DNA of 64,000 nt from Linum tenue. Lineage: Eukaryota; Streptophyta; Magnoliopsida; Malpighiales; Linaceae. Shown here in pieces: positions 54,302 through 64,000 of the stretch. The DNA is taken from NCBI GenBank assembly GCA_946122785.1, contig CAMGYJ010000011.1, forward strand, positions 21,391,007 through 21,455,006, read 5' to 3'. Numbering within the stretch: the stretch's first letter is position 1; every line of letters begins with the position of its first letter. The position numbers and the translations under genes are program-made. Under the pieces are notes generated by a model. That model was not told where the DNA came from, made no database searches, and worked only from the letters and a program-made list of their open reading frames with translations.

Positions 54302-55848
54302 TGTTTTCCGACGAGAAAACTTGCGTTGAAATGAGATTAATGCACTTTTGACTTCTTTGGACAACGATTACTAAGACACGGCTCACACCTCTTCAAACAA
54401 AGTTCGAACGAGGGTGTTTGATTGATGGTTTCTGGGAACGAGATCTAAATTAAATTACTTCTACTTCTATGGAGGTTCGGCGAGAGTTCCAAACTATGAA
54501 CTACATCTATGGCTACATGATAGAGAAAAGGTAAAGGATAAAATTGACATGTGTGTCAGAGTGTTGGTTTTGGAACCCTTATCTCTGTCGACCCCTCCTC
54601 TTATTTATAGCCACGAGGAGGTAACCGCCATAGAAAACCGCTTGTTGGATAACTGCTATAAATAACCGCTCCCCCTTCTTTGGTAGAAAATCGCCTATTG
54701 GATAACTCCCAAAAGGAACCGCTCCCTGCTTCCTCTTGTAACCGTCGTGGGTCTTGGAGTGTAGCTTGCCTTGCCTGGTCTTGTTCTGAATCTCATGTCA
54801 TGCTAGTCTTTTGATAAGCATGTGGTGTCTCACAAAGGGGGTCGTGGTCTTCTTGCCTCGCGGCCATGGACTTCTTACTCATGTCCATGGCCTTCTTGTC
54901 TTACGGCCATGAACTTCTTACTCATGTCCATGCCCTTCTTGTCTAACGGTCATGGACCTCTTGAGACATATTCACTAGTGATATAATGCTCCATCACCAC
55001 ACCCTTTTTATTTGTGTCCATGGCCCCTCTCATGAGGCGGGATGAATCTCTCAATCGTGCACATGGCCCTTCTCGTGAAGCGGCATGTTCTTCCCAGACT
55101 TAGAATATTTTTAGGTCATTCGAATTTGGTCATAAGGCGGCTTGGCCTCTTCATTCGCGGCCATGGACCTCTCATTCATGCTCGTGGCCCATCCTGTGAC
55201 ACCGCATGGCCTTCTCGATCTCTAGAGGGACATGAACCTCCTCGTTAAAGCGACAAGTCCTTCTCCACACTTAGAATATCTTTTCTTCTTTGAAGTATGA
55301 TTCGCGGCCTTGCGTCCATGGCGACTCTCGTGACACGGCCATAGATCTCCCAATCATGCACATGGCTCTTCTCTTGAGGTGGCATGGCTTTCTCATACTT
55401 AGTTTTTCAATCATGCCTAAGCCTCTTGTCTCCCATCCATTCCCCTTCTCCTGACTCGGCATGGACGTCTCATCTTGTCTCGCGTCCATGCCTCTTCTCG
55501 TGAAGCGAGATGACACGTGCTTCTCCTTGAAGCGGCATATACCTCTTCCAGACTTAGTTTATTTTTTAGTCATTCAGTCTTGATCTTGGGGCGACATGTG
55601 CTCCTCGATTTCTAGATGGACATGGCCCTCTTCATGAGGTGGCACATGCTTCTAGATTTTAGATGGACATGGCCCTTTTCGCTGAGGCGGCATGTCACTC
55701 TCCAGACTTAGTGGCTTGGGCTTAATATCAATATCCATAAGGCCCAATTTAAACAATATTAATTGTTATAATGGGTGTGGACTTATAAACTCATTGATTA
55801 TCTTATAACTCACCAATGTGGTACAAGACAAATTTTACGTTGTAAACA
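54302..55848 (-). mobile_element. LTR of element H (right copy)
   Basis: 1547 bp, TGTTTTCC to GTAAACA on the plus strand, followed by GCCGG (55849-55853), the duplicate of 49976-49980. It lacks 39 bases present in the left copy near 50436-50474. In element orientation it is the 5' LTR. Confidence 0.88.
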
Positions 55849-56054
55849 GCCGGAAACGGGGCAGCCACGGCCGTGGGGCAGATCGGGTACAAGGGCAATT
55901 AGCACGTGCGGTGGAACAAAGTGTGTGCAACGTGTTCGACAGGTTTTGCCACCAGGTCGCAGAGGCGCTCGGGCTGTCGCTGGTCAGGTCCACTGGTCCA
56001 GGCTCTTCGTGCTGCTCGTCCTGGTCGCCGTCGTGCGGCTTCACCGGAAGTATT
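55849..56054 (+). pseudogene. CASP-like membrane protein, 3' part
   Basis: Continues the gene at 49041-49980 after element H. Family text is clear: NGAATAVGQIGYKGN, then HVRWNKVC and VFDRFCHQVA, and an end resembling LFVLLVLVAVVRLHRK before a TGA. Lesions: TAG near 55903, a 2-base insertion near 55921 and a short insertion near 55986-56000. The length of all parts together is close to the usual ~190 residues of the family. Confidence 0.82.
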
Positions 56055-56345
56055 GACGGTCAAGTAATTGAAAGGACGAGTGTGGTGGTGCTCTTTTTTT
56101 TATCTTAATTCTAGTCTTTGGTATTATTGTAAGCGTGTGAAGATATTTAATTTTCGTTTTAATTTCAATTATTACTTGTAGTCTTTTGTCGTGTATGAAA
56201 TTGTTATATAATAACGGGACTTTACTGGAAGCGGAGGAATGTGTTATGGAACTGGGAGGGGGAGAAAAACTGGTCAAGCAACGGCAGCAGCTGCGTGACG
56301 TCTAGTTCAAGCAACTGGGAGAGAAGAGTAAATTCAATTCATTAA
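56055..56345. other. 3' flank of the CASP-like pseudogene
   Basis: AT-rich; probably former 3' UTR and downstream sequence. No gene seen. Confidence 0.4.
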
Positions 56346-56918
56346 GGGTGCGTTTGGATAAGTGTATTTTAAATGTAAGGTATTTGGAATACTAGTATTT
56401 GAAATGGATGTATTTGAAATATTAGCATTTGAAATACATGTAATTCAAATTCATTGTTTGGATACTCATTTGTAATTTGTTTGTATTTTGTATTTTATGA
56501 TTTTGAATTTCAATTTTTAAATTTCTGGTCACTTACTACAAATTTTGGTAAATTACAGTTTGGTACCCAAATTTATTTTTTTACAATTTAGTACCTAAAA
56601 TTTTACAAAAAGGTCCTGAAATTTTGATGGTAAAATTACATTTTGGTACCTTTATATGTTTTGCCTCTCACTATAGTACCTAAACTTTTCATATTTTACA
56701 AATAGGTCCATTCTTTTGTTAGGAGGTATTTCAAATCACTAGTTGTTGAAATGTATTTGAAGTTGACAAAAAATACACTAGACATGTATTTGGAAATCAT
56801 CCCATGAATTTGACACAAATCCAAATACCAAATGTAATTAATATCCAAACACATGATTTAGTATTTGGAAATCCAAATCACAAATACCAAATCCAAATCA
56901 TTGTATCCAAACGCACCC
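56346..56918. mobile_element. Tourist-like MITE carrying a nested repeat unit
   Basis: 573 bp with terminal inverted repeats GGGTGCGTTTGGATA and flanking TAA on both sides (56343-56345, 56919-56921), the target duplication of PIF/Harbinger MITEs. A block at about 56560-56715, rich in TTTGGTACC and TAGTACC, looks like a second insertion. Confidence 0.85.
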
Positions 56919-57724
56919 TAAGACTTTTAAGAATATTATCCTTAGAATTGAAGCTGACAGTTATCTTATACGGTTGATATTTGATTTAGTGTTCTTGAAA
57001 AATGATTATATAGATTATGACTCCTAAACTGATTCATCATGCATAGTCAAACAAATACTCACCTACGCCCCGACTAGGTTGTAACTATACAACAGATGTG
57101 TTATGGGACAAAATGTTTTCCTAAGGTTGTAATGTGCTTTACTGATGTTCATAGTGAAGATTACTTCGTGACAAATTCGCTTGTCCAAAGGTATGAAACA
57201 ACATTTTTTCCTAAATTTATTAGGAATACTAGTAATTAATGAGAGTGTTTAAACAACATATTTCGATCTCATGCCTCCTATAAAGGAGGGATATAGTAGA
57301 TATGCAATATCGTTGACCTTACTAAGAGAAGAAATGGGAAGCGGTAGCACACAATCCTTGTTCCATAAGGATTTGTGAAGAGAATAAGGAAGGAGCGACG
57401 TTTCTCCCGGAAGAATGTTTCGTGTTTCATGTTAACTAACTTTTTACTCGACCCGTTGGCTGGAGAGATTTATTTTCTAATTTATATTAATTAACTTATT
57501 TATATGTTTAAATCATTTTGGATCTTCTATTATGTTATTGATTCATAACAGAGTTTTCAGACTGTAGTATGTTTATATTCAAAATTTTCAATATTTAGCA
57601 CACTCACTTGTGATGCTTCGGTTTTCTAATAATAAATTATGTCGTTGTCACGTCCCATTTAGAACTTATGTCAAAATTTGTCAATCAAAATACTAATATT
57701 TAGTGTACGTCAACATGAACCCCC

Positions 57725-57760
<36 letters not shown>
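56919..57760. other. Intergenic, with a CA/TA microsatellite at its end
   Basis: No gene recognised. A (CA)n(TA)n tract lies at about 57725-57760, directly beside the next MITE. Confidence 0.5.
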
Positions 57761-58167
57761 GGTGGCTACTTCGGTACACTCACGAAAATGAGTGCATTCA
57801 ATGCACCCAACTCTAAAAGTAGCCTTAAGACATCAATTTTTTATTTTAATTGGTAAGGTTAGTGTAATATATGATGTAATATAAGATCATAACTAATCAA
57901 TACATTACCATAAGCCCTAAACCTTCAATTTTGAACTTTTGCCCTAAACCACAAATCATTAACCCGAACCCTAACTCCAAATCCATAAACCATAATTCAT
58001 TCAAATTAATGTAAAAATAATTTTTGTGCTAATTCATGGGGTTTCTTGTTCATTGTATCATACGTGATTATTAACATTGTTTTGACATGAATCGCTTGTT
58101 CATAATGACAATTATGAAGCGAGTGCATTGAATGCACCCAAAAAAGTGAGTGCACCGAAGACGTAAC
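57761..58167. mobile_element. MITE copy 1 (CTACTTCGGTACACTCA ends)
   Basis: 407 bp. The ends pair as GGTGGCTACTTCGGTACACT and reversed GTTACGTCTTCGGTGCACTC. Flanks are TATATA on both sides. The interior has telomere-like CCCTAAACC text, also in copy 2 (60181-60573). Confidence 0.72.
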
Positions 58168-58452
58168 TATATATGTGTGTGTGTGTGTAGTAGACTCAAA
58201 ATTATCTAGATACTTCGTCAGACCTATCTTATCTCGCTTAATACTCATATTAAAAGTGCTACTTGCCTATCCCCCACCTCCGGGATAGAGATCTCGCTTT
58301 TACACCCATAGCGTCAGACATCCATTGGGGTTGTCTATCGTTCGATATGTAATATATAAAGAGGCAAATCCTGAGATCCTGCTATTTATTTCATATCCTC
58401 TCCAGTCGCCCCCTTTATGGAGAATAAAAGGGTAGGGATGACAGGATCATAG
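58168..58452. other. Intergenic; nothing recognised
   Basis: A short TG repeat near 58175-58190; otherwise no gene or repeat end seen. Confidence 0.4.
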
Positions 58453-58640
58453 CTCGATATGGTTTTATTCTATTCATCGTATCGGAAGTTATATTCATTT
58501 TTGCTTCTTTTGGCTTCTTTTCATTCTTCTTTGACACCTATGGGGTTGATCAATGGTATTTCACCCCTGAAAGGGATTGAGATTATCGGTCCTTTGGAAA
58601 CCCAATACACATTAACACTCCCCGAGTTTGGACGAAATCT
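58453..58640 (+). pseudogene. cox3: Decayed nuclear copy of mitochondrial cox3 (NUMT)
   Basis: In shifting frames the text follows the middle of plant mitochondrial cytochrome c oxidase subunit III: RYG, ILFIVSEV, IFIFAS, then FHSSL, a PPKGIE-like SPLKGIEI and a DPWE-like GPLE. Point changes and frameshifts are frequent, so it is an old transfer and not functional. The upstream 250 bp are not recognisable cox3. Confidence 0.7.
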
Positions 58641-60180
58641 CGACCAATGTTGTAAAAATTAGGAATTTTTAGTGAGAAATTCTTCGTAAAGATACTTCAT
58701 TACTGGATCAATTTATTCATCCATATTGAAACTTGACACACACCGTAGCCCTCATGATGATTAAATTATCTAATCTCGACTCAATCTAAGACACTCACAC
58801 ACACACACACTATCGAGGATTTTGGTCTTAATATGGTCGTTGAATGTGTAATTTTCAAAGATTTTATCACTTATATATTAATAATTGATAGAGTGTCTAC
58901 ATTACACACACATTTCAAGTGCATTTAAAATGTCTTATCATTTCAACAATATCAGTGAATTTCATTTGATTATTTCCATTAACTTATTATCTTATACAAC
59001 AAATATCAATTCGTGATTCTCGAGTTTGGACGAACTGGCAACCGGTTTTGAGAGTTGAGATTATTGGATAAAGATACTTGATTGCTGGATAAATATGTTT
59101 ATCCCAATTGACTATCTTACTAAAAATTGCCAACCTTTATTTGGAAAATGTCTAGGTTAGTAGTTGATGAAATGTAATGTTTATCGTAGATCTCATCAAA
59201 GATTTTTCTAACCTTCGCATATGTAATTTTCAAGGAATCTTGTGTCTCATCCTAGGGTTTGAAGTTAAAGTTCATTAACAATCATACTTAAGTCATTTTG
59301 AAAATTTTGATTTATAATCATGGACGATAAATCCAAGTCTGAAAGAAAATTTTTTAGCATACGACTTAGGATCGCAATAGAGCTTGATCAATCAACATGA
59401 TATAGAGCAACTATTATCAATGTAAACTTAGGTCACAATATAAAATTATTGCACATGCGATTCCTCTTCATTTGAGGAGTTTAAGGTAGAACATGATCTG
59501 AATAAATAAGAAGTCTTTTTAAAATAAATAATTATAACTACTCGATCAAAATTATACTCTGACATTTTGCTAAATAATATTTGTTTTATTTTATAGACAT
59601 ATACTTTACTAATAAGAGAGTGTTTCATTGCAACAAAATATAAAGTAATATAGTTTATTTTTCGAAAGTAATTGAATGTCAAATGTTTATTTTCTCTCTT
59701 TTCATATATATTTTATTTAATCAATAAAATTATTATTTTTGTATGCATATGTTTGTTTAATTTTTTTCATCAAAATGTAACTTATCAGTCAATTTTAGTA
59801 AAAATGAGTAAAAAATTTACTTCATAAGGTTTTACTAGATTTTTTTATAAAAAAAAGTGATATATATCACTCTCTATTTTCTTATTTTCATTTTTTTACT
59901 TGACAAAAAAATATTATTTATGTCCGTTTGATTAAGTTTATCAACATGTAACTTATTATCAAAACAAATCAAAGAATAAATGGATAAATGAAAAATAATA
60001 ATTGGATAAAAGAAATGGAAATATTAAAGAAGAGAGAGGTATCTCCATAAATACATTAATAACTAATTTTTTTGTTTGTAAAAAATTTGTCCAACTTGGC
60101 AAATTGTGGATCCTCCAAATGCTTATGTGGCAAGAGATTGCTTTTAAATTGTCATAATAATAATATAATAATAATAATAA
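58641..60180. other. AT-rich intergenic region; no gene seen
   Basis: About 1.5 kb with very low GC and short CA and TAA repeats (near 58800 and 60155-60180). Short open frames look random. Confidence 0.5.
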
Positions 60181-60573
60181 GGTGGCGTATTCGGTGCACT
60201 CACTTTTTTGGGTGCATTCAGTGCACTCGCTTCATAACCGTTATTTTAAACATGTGATTTATGTCAAAATGATGTCAATCATTAACGCACCTGAATTTGC
60301 ATAAAAATCATTAAAGATTTACTTTAATTTGAAGGATTTAGAGTTTAGAGATTTAGAGTTAGGGTTAGGGTTTACAATTTGGGGTTTAGAGATAGAACTC
60401 AAAATGGGAGGTCTAGGGCTTAGGATAATCCGCTAATTAGTTGTTATCATATGTTATATCATCATATTACACTAATTCTACAAATTAAAAACTCAAAATC
60501 CAACACCTTAAGACTAGTTTGAGTTGGGTGCATTGAACACACTCATTTTTATGAGTGCACCGAAGTAGTCACC
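60181..60573. mobile_element. MITE copy 2, same family as 57761-58167
   Basis: 393 bp with inverted ends GGTGGCGTATTCGGTGCACTC and reversed GGTGACTACTTCGGTGCACT, flanked by TAA (60178-60180 and 60574-60576): Tourist-like. The interior includes TTAGGGTTAGGGTTTAC, not a telomere. Confidence 0.82.
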
Positions 60574-60596
60574 TAATGTCATCGATAGATATAAAA

Positions 60597-62182
60597 AACG
60601 GCTCGAGGGTTGGAAGGCGAAGCATCTTTCCTTTGGAGCAAGACTGACCCTCATCAAAGCCGTCCTGTGCAGCCTTCCGGTCCACCTGTTTTCTCTATTC
60701 AAAGCTCCTACCTCGATAACAGCCAAGATGGAAAGAATCACGAGAAGATTCTTATGGTGTGGTGCTGGCGACCTCAATAAATCCTCGCTAGTTAAGTGGG
60801 ACACTTGCAAAGCCTCGATCAGCAAGGGTGGGCTAGGCCTTTTCGATCTCAAGTCGTTCAACAAAGCCCTCCTTGCTAAATGGCTCTGGCGTTTCGCATC
60901 CGAAAGAAGCAGCTGGTGGCACAACCTCATTGAGATCAAATACAAAAATAAACACACCAACTGGGCCACAGCTATTGTCAGAAATGGGTACGGCAGATCT
61001 CCTTGGGCAGGTATCTCTAAAGAGTACAGTATCTTTTGGAACTTTGCTTATATTGAACCTGGCAGCGGGCATGGTATCTCCTTTTGGTACGATTGTTGGG
61101 CCCCGGGCGTCATCCTCGCCAACTCTTTTCCTCGTGCCGCTGCTGCTGCTTCTGACCCTGAGGCTTCTATTGCTGACTTAGTCGATATCTCTGGTGAGTC
61201 TCCCTCTTGGGACATTGGGTTTAACTTTAATCTCAGGGGTGGGGCTTTGACTGAAAAAAACAATCTTTTTTCTTATCTTCAATCCCTCGCAGGCTTTAAT
61301 ATTGTTTCCAGTCCTTGTAGACCTGTGTGGGCTCCTTGCTCGAATGGTTGTTTCTCTGTGTCTTCTATGTACAGGTGTCTTAGAGATTCAGCGTACCCGG
61401 GTGATTCTTCCTTCCCTGGCGGCGCCGTCTGGAAAAGCACAATACCTTCCAAGATATGCTTCTTCATGTGGACCCTATTCCATAACAGAATCCTCACAAT
61501 TGATAACCTGAAGAAACGTGGCTGGATCCTCGTCAACCGATGTGAACTCTGCAAAGAAGAAGAAGAATCTATCGACCATCTGTTCATCAAATGTGGCTAC
61601 ACACAAGCTGTATGGAATCTTCTCAACAGAAGATGTCAAGGCATTCGGCAATCCTCTCAAGGTATCATAGAGACTATAAGATGCTGGTCAACTACAACTC
61701 CTACCGACGTACCTGGCTGGGTCGTTTATTGCAGTCTCCATGCTACCTGCTGGTGCATCTGGCTGGAGCGAAACAGAAGAATTTTCCGTGACACAACAAC
61801 CTCTAGCATTGGCATTGCGCGTAAAATTTCTCGGATGGTGATTGAATGGATTGTCGCGCATGGTAAAGCCGATAAACAGGCCTGTCTATCTTGGATGAAT
61901 AGGAATTTCGTGTAGGCTGATTCTGGTTTTTCTTCTGCTTCCGGGCCTGTTCTCTTGTATCTGTGCCTGTTTTTTCAGTGTTCTGCCCATTCTGATCTCT
62001 TTGGGTAGCCCTTCTCGTTCAATCCCCTCCTGGGATTGATCTTCGCCTCCTGTATTCCCTGTTGTCCTTTCTCTTTCTTTTGCTCTTTCTCCTGTAACTT
62101 TTGGTTCAGTGCTGCTGAACCTTGGACATCTTCGTTTGCATTCTTGTTTCTTAATATATTCATCTTCATCAAAAAAAAAAAA
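60597..62182 (+). pseudogene. 5'-truncated LINE F: end of RT and zinc-binding domain
   Basis: A 395-codon frame (60728-61915), preceded in phase by about 40 more residues, covers the region after the RT core. Blocks are RRFLWCG, ISKGGLGLFDLKSFNKALL and the C-terminal zf-RVT region (near 61430-61620) with CELCKEEEESIDHLFIKC. No RNase H follows. A 3' UTR and a 12-A tail (62171-62182) end the copy. GATA-type repeats next to the tail resemble the left flank GATAGATATA and may hide the target duplication. The truncation is the usual result of incomplete reverse transcription. The frame is open, so the insertion is probably not old. Confidence 0.87.
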
Positions 62183-62505
62183 TAATATAGATATAGATAG
62201 ATAGATATAGATATAGATAGATTATGTTGCCGAACTTATATGAGCGACACCGTTTTCTTTACAGCTATTAGCTGTTAGGATAAACATTGTTTATGGTTTC
62301 TAATTACCGCTAGCATGCTGCTACGTGGTTAATACAACTCTATAGTTTGGATGAGCTATTTTATTAACTATATATAGTGAAATGCGCAAAACTCTGTGGA
62401 AATGTGTGTTTTCTCCAATTTGTGATGTAAAACTCACATGGTATTATAGCCTTCAACAAAGAGGTCATGATTTCAAATTCTTATGAACATCCGAATATAA
62501 ACAAT

Positions 62506-62910
62506 TAGAGGTGGCAATTCTCAATCCAATCCACCAACCCATTAAAAATATCTACATAATTCAATCCATTTAAATCCAATCTATTTGATCCAAATTCAAT
62601 TGATTGGTGGATCCATGGATTGATCCATGGATCCAAATGGCAAATTACGATTTGGTACCTATACTTTTTATATTTTACATTTTGGTACCCGAAATTTATT
62701 TTTTATACGAAAAATATCGTTGGAAAATTACGTTTTGGTACCTAAAATTTTTAATTATGACATTTTAGTACCTAAACTTTTCACATTTTACATATTAGTC
62801 CTTGGTTGAGAATGTCATTTGGATTCATGGATAATCCACCAATCCACTTGATCCAATCCATGAAACCACCAATCCATTGGATCCATGGATCAATCCATTT
62901 GCCACCTCTA
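62506..62910. mobile_element. hAT-type MITE carrying a nested repeat unit
   Basis: 405 bp with inverted ends TAGAGGTGGCAA and an exact 8-bp duplication TAAACAAT (62498-62505 and 62911-62918), diagnostic for hAT. The middle (about 62640-62812) holds the same TTTGGTACC-rich block as the MITE at 56346-56918. Confidence 0.88.
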
Positions 62911-63307
62911 TAAACAATGGTTTAGCAGAAGGGAAGATATTGACAACATGCGTAAACGTAAAGTCTAATGGCTTAGCCTCACAAAGGATGATATGTTTAA
63001 CTTGTACTAAGTATAAAAACATAAAAAAAATTATTTCGTTTGAGAGGACGTGTGAGAAATAAAATAAAAAACTTAACAAACCATTTTGCAACTACTCGAG
63101 TTATTTGGACTAACTGGTTTATTCGTTACTACAGCAGGGGCGGAGTCAGGATTTGGAGACCCCGGGGGGGGGGGGGGCGGAAAATAATTTTGAACAAAAT
63201 AATATTTTATAATTATTTTTAGAAGTACACAATGTTCTTTGAAATAATTGAAATCACTCAAAATAATATCTAAACTAAAACTTTTAACTCTCACTCTTTC
63301 GGTATAA
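62911..63307. other. Intergenic with a possible transposon end
   Basis: CAGGGGCGGAGTCAGGATTT at 63135-63154 resembles a common terminus of plant hAT-like MITEs, but no matching second end was found. A run of 14 G follows (63164-63177). Confidence 0.35.
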
Positions 63308-64000
63308 AAAAGGCAAAATGCACTTGTATAGCCAAAACTTTTGCGTTTTTGCCAATAATAGCCAAATTTGACGAAATACCACTTATATCCACTTCCGTCC
63401 AATTCTTTAACTGTGTCAACTAACATGCTGAATGGACTAACAGAAAGATTGATGTGGCGGCTTAGGTGGAATTAACCAAAATAAAAAATTATTTATTTAT
63501 TTTCGATCAACTCTCTCTTCTTTCCCCTTCCCTTCCCAGTACCCTCGGCCGCCGCTTCAGAGATGGAATCCCATCGTCCTCTCCTCCTACCCCATCATCG
63601 CCATTAGTCATCACCACCAGATTGTTGTCGTTCCTCTCCACCGTGGCAAAAGCTCCAAATCGTCGAGGCCACCAGCAACCGCTCGCTATCCCTAGCCATT
63701 GTTGGGCAGAAGAAAGGAGAAGAAGAAAGTCCAATCGCCGTCCACAGCCGCCGTCGCTCCAGATCGAGCTTCCCCAGCAGATCTGCAAGAAATCAAGTAG
63801 CGGTGGGAAGCGACGCCATCTCCCCTCGCCGCAGTCAAAGATCTGGAGTCGAAATTAGGGGTTTCTAACAATCGATTTGTCGATTCTTGCCCAGTCGCTA
63901 TGTCACCTCGTTGGGGAGGATTCAGATCACCGGAAAATTACCCAACATGATAACCCGGCCGACGATTTTCAATACATCATCAAGGAGATGATTTGCTCCT
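63308..64000. mobile_element. Probable Pack-MULE-like element, left part only
   Basis: An AT-rich leader (AAATGCACTTGTATAGCC..., GATGTGGCGGC) gives way near 63500 to a GC-rich coding-like segment with a CT-rich leader, the same architecture as 24339-25474. An open frame of 130 codons (63466-63858) is proline/serine/arginine-rich and matches no family I know. The other end is outside the window, so this is a tentative call. Confidence 0.35.

Noticed and set aside
60355..60380. Telomere repeat tract (TTAGGGTTAGGG)
   Set aside because: Only about two units, inside a MITE, with degenerate neighbours; the sister MITE has similar text.

Overview
This is nuclear DNA of a flowering plant, most likely a eudicot. 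Genes have introns with GT/AG borders. Host gene remnants match plant families: CASP-like membrane protein, IQ/BAG co-chaperone, plasma-membrane H+-ATPase exon 1, and a PTAR1-type prenyltransferase alpha-subunit protein. Transposons are the usual plant set: Athila-type Ty3/gypsy, L1-type LINEs, PIF/Harbinger, Mutator-like, hAT and Tourist-like MITEs. The species cannot be named. I found no tRNA, rRNA or CRISPR and no clearly intact host gene, so the window is essentially a transposon graveyard with gene fragments.

1-43.8 kb is a nest of insertions whose edges can be read to the base. A minus-strand LINE (about 43.8-42.2 kb, continuing at 966-1) is split by a solo LTR 'D' (967-2185 and 42051-42225, target duplication CCCTT). 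That LTR is split by an Athila-type element 'A' (2186-42050, duplication GTCTA, two 1343-bp LTRs). A is split inside its protease by element 'B' (from 5849 to 32775, duplication TATAG). A carries gag-PR, RT-RNase H, integrase and an extra 446-codon ORF. B is a non-autonomous relative with one open gag-PR frame fused in frame to an integrase tail.

13.6-31.3 kb sits between the second and third B LTRs and does not belong to a simple B insertion. It holds two head-to-head broken PTAR1-like copies, a PIF/Harbinger element broken by a Mutator-like element, an orphan first exon and promoter of an H+-ATPase gene, a Pack-MULE with a captured BAG gene piece, MITEs, and a LINE with its own solo LTR 'C'. 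It ends at a run of about 100 N. The flanking duplications show that LTRs B1 and B3 are the true pair; B2 has a different flank. An assembly chimera, or recombination between B copies, is the likely explanation.

44-56 kb: a plus-strand LINE (44.0-49.0 kb) lies just upstream of a CASP-like pseudogene. The pseudogene is split by an older, minus-strand, non-autonomous LTR element 'H' (49981-55848, duplication GCCGG). 56-64 kb is AT-rich intergenic DNA with several MITEs, a decayed mitochondrial cox3 fragment, a 5'-truncated LINE and the start of another Pack-MULE-like element.

The most unusual signal is in the Athila-type LTRs. Each subfamily carries an array of palindromes with the same 10-bp core CACGGCCGTG but its own symmetric flanks. 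Element A repeats its own version of the array internally, just before a TATA box, a leader with a probable intron, and its extra ORF.
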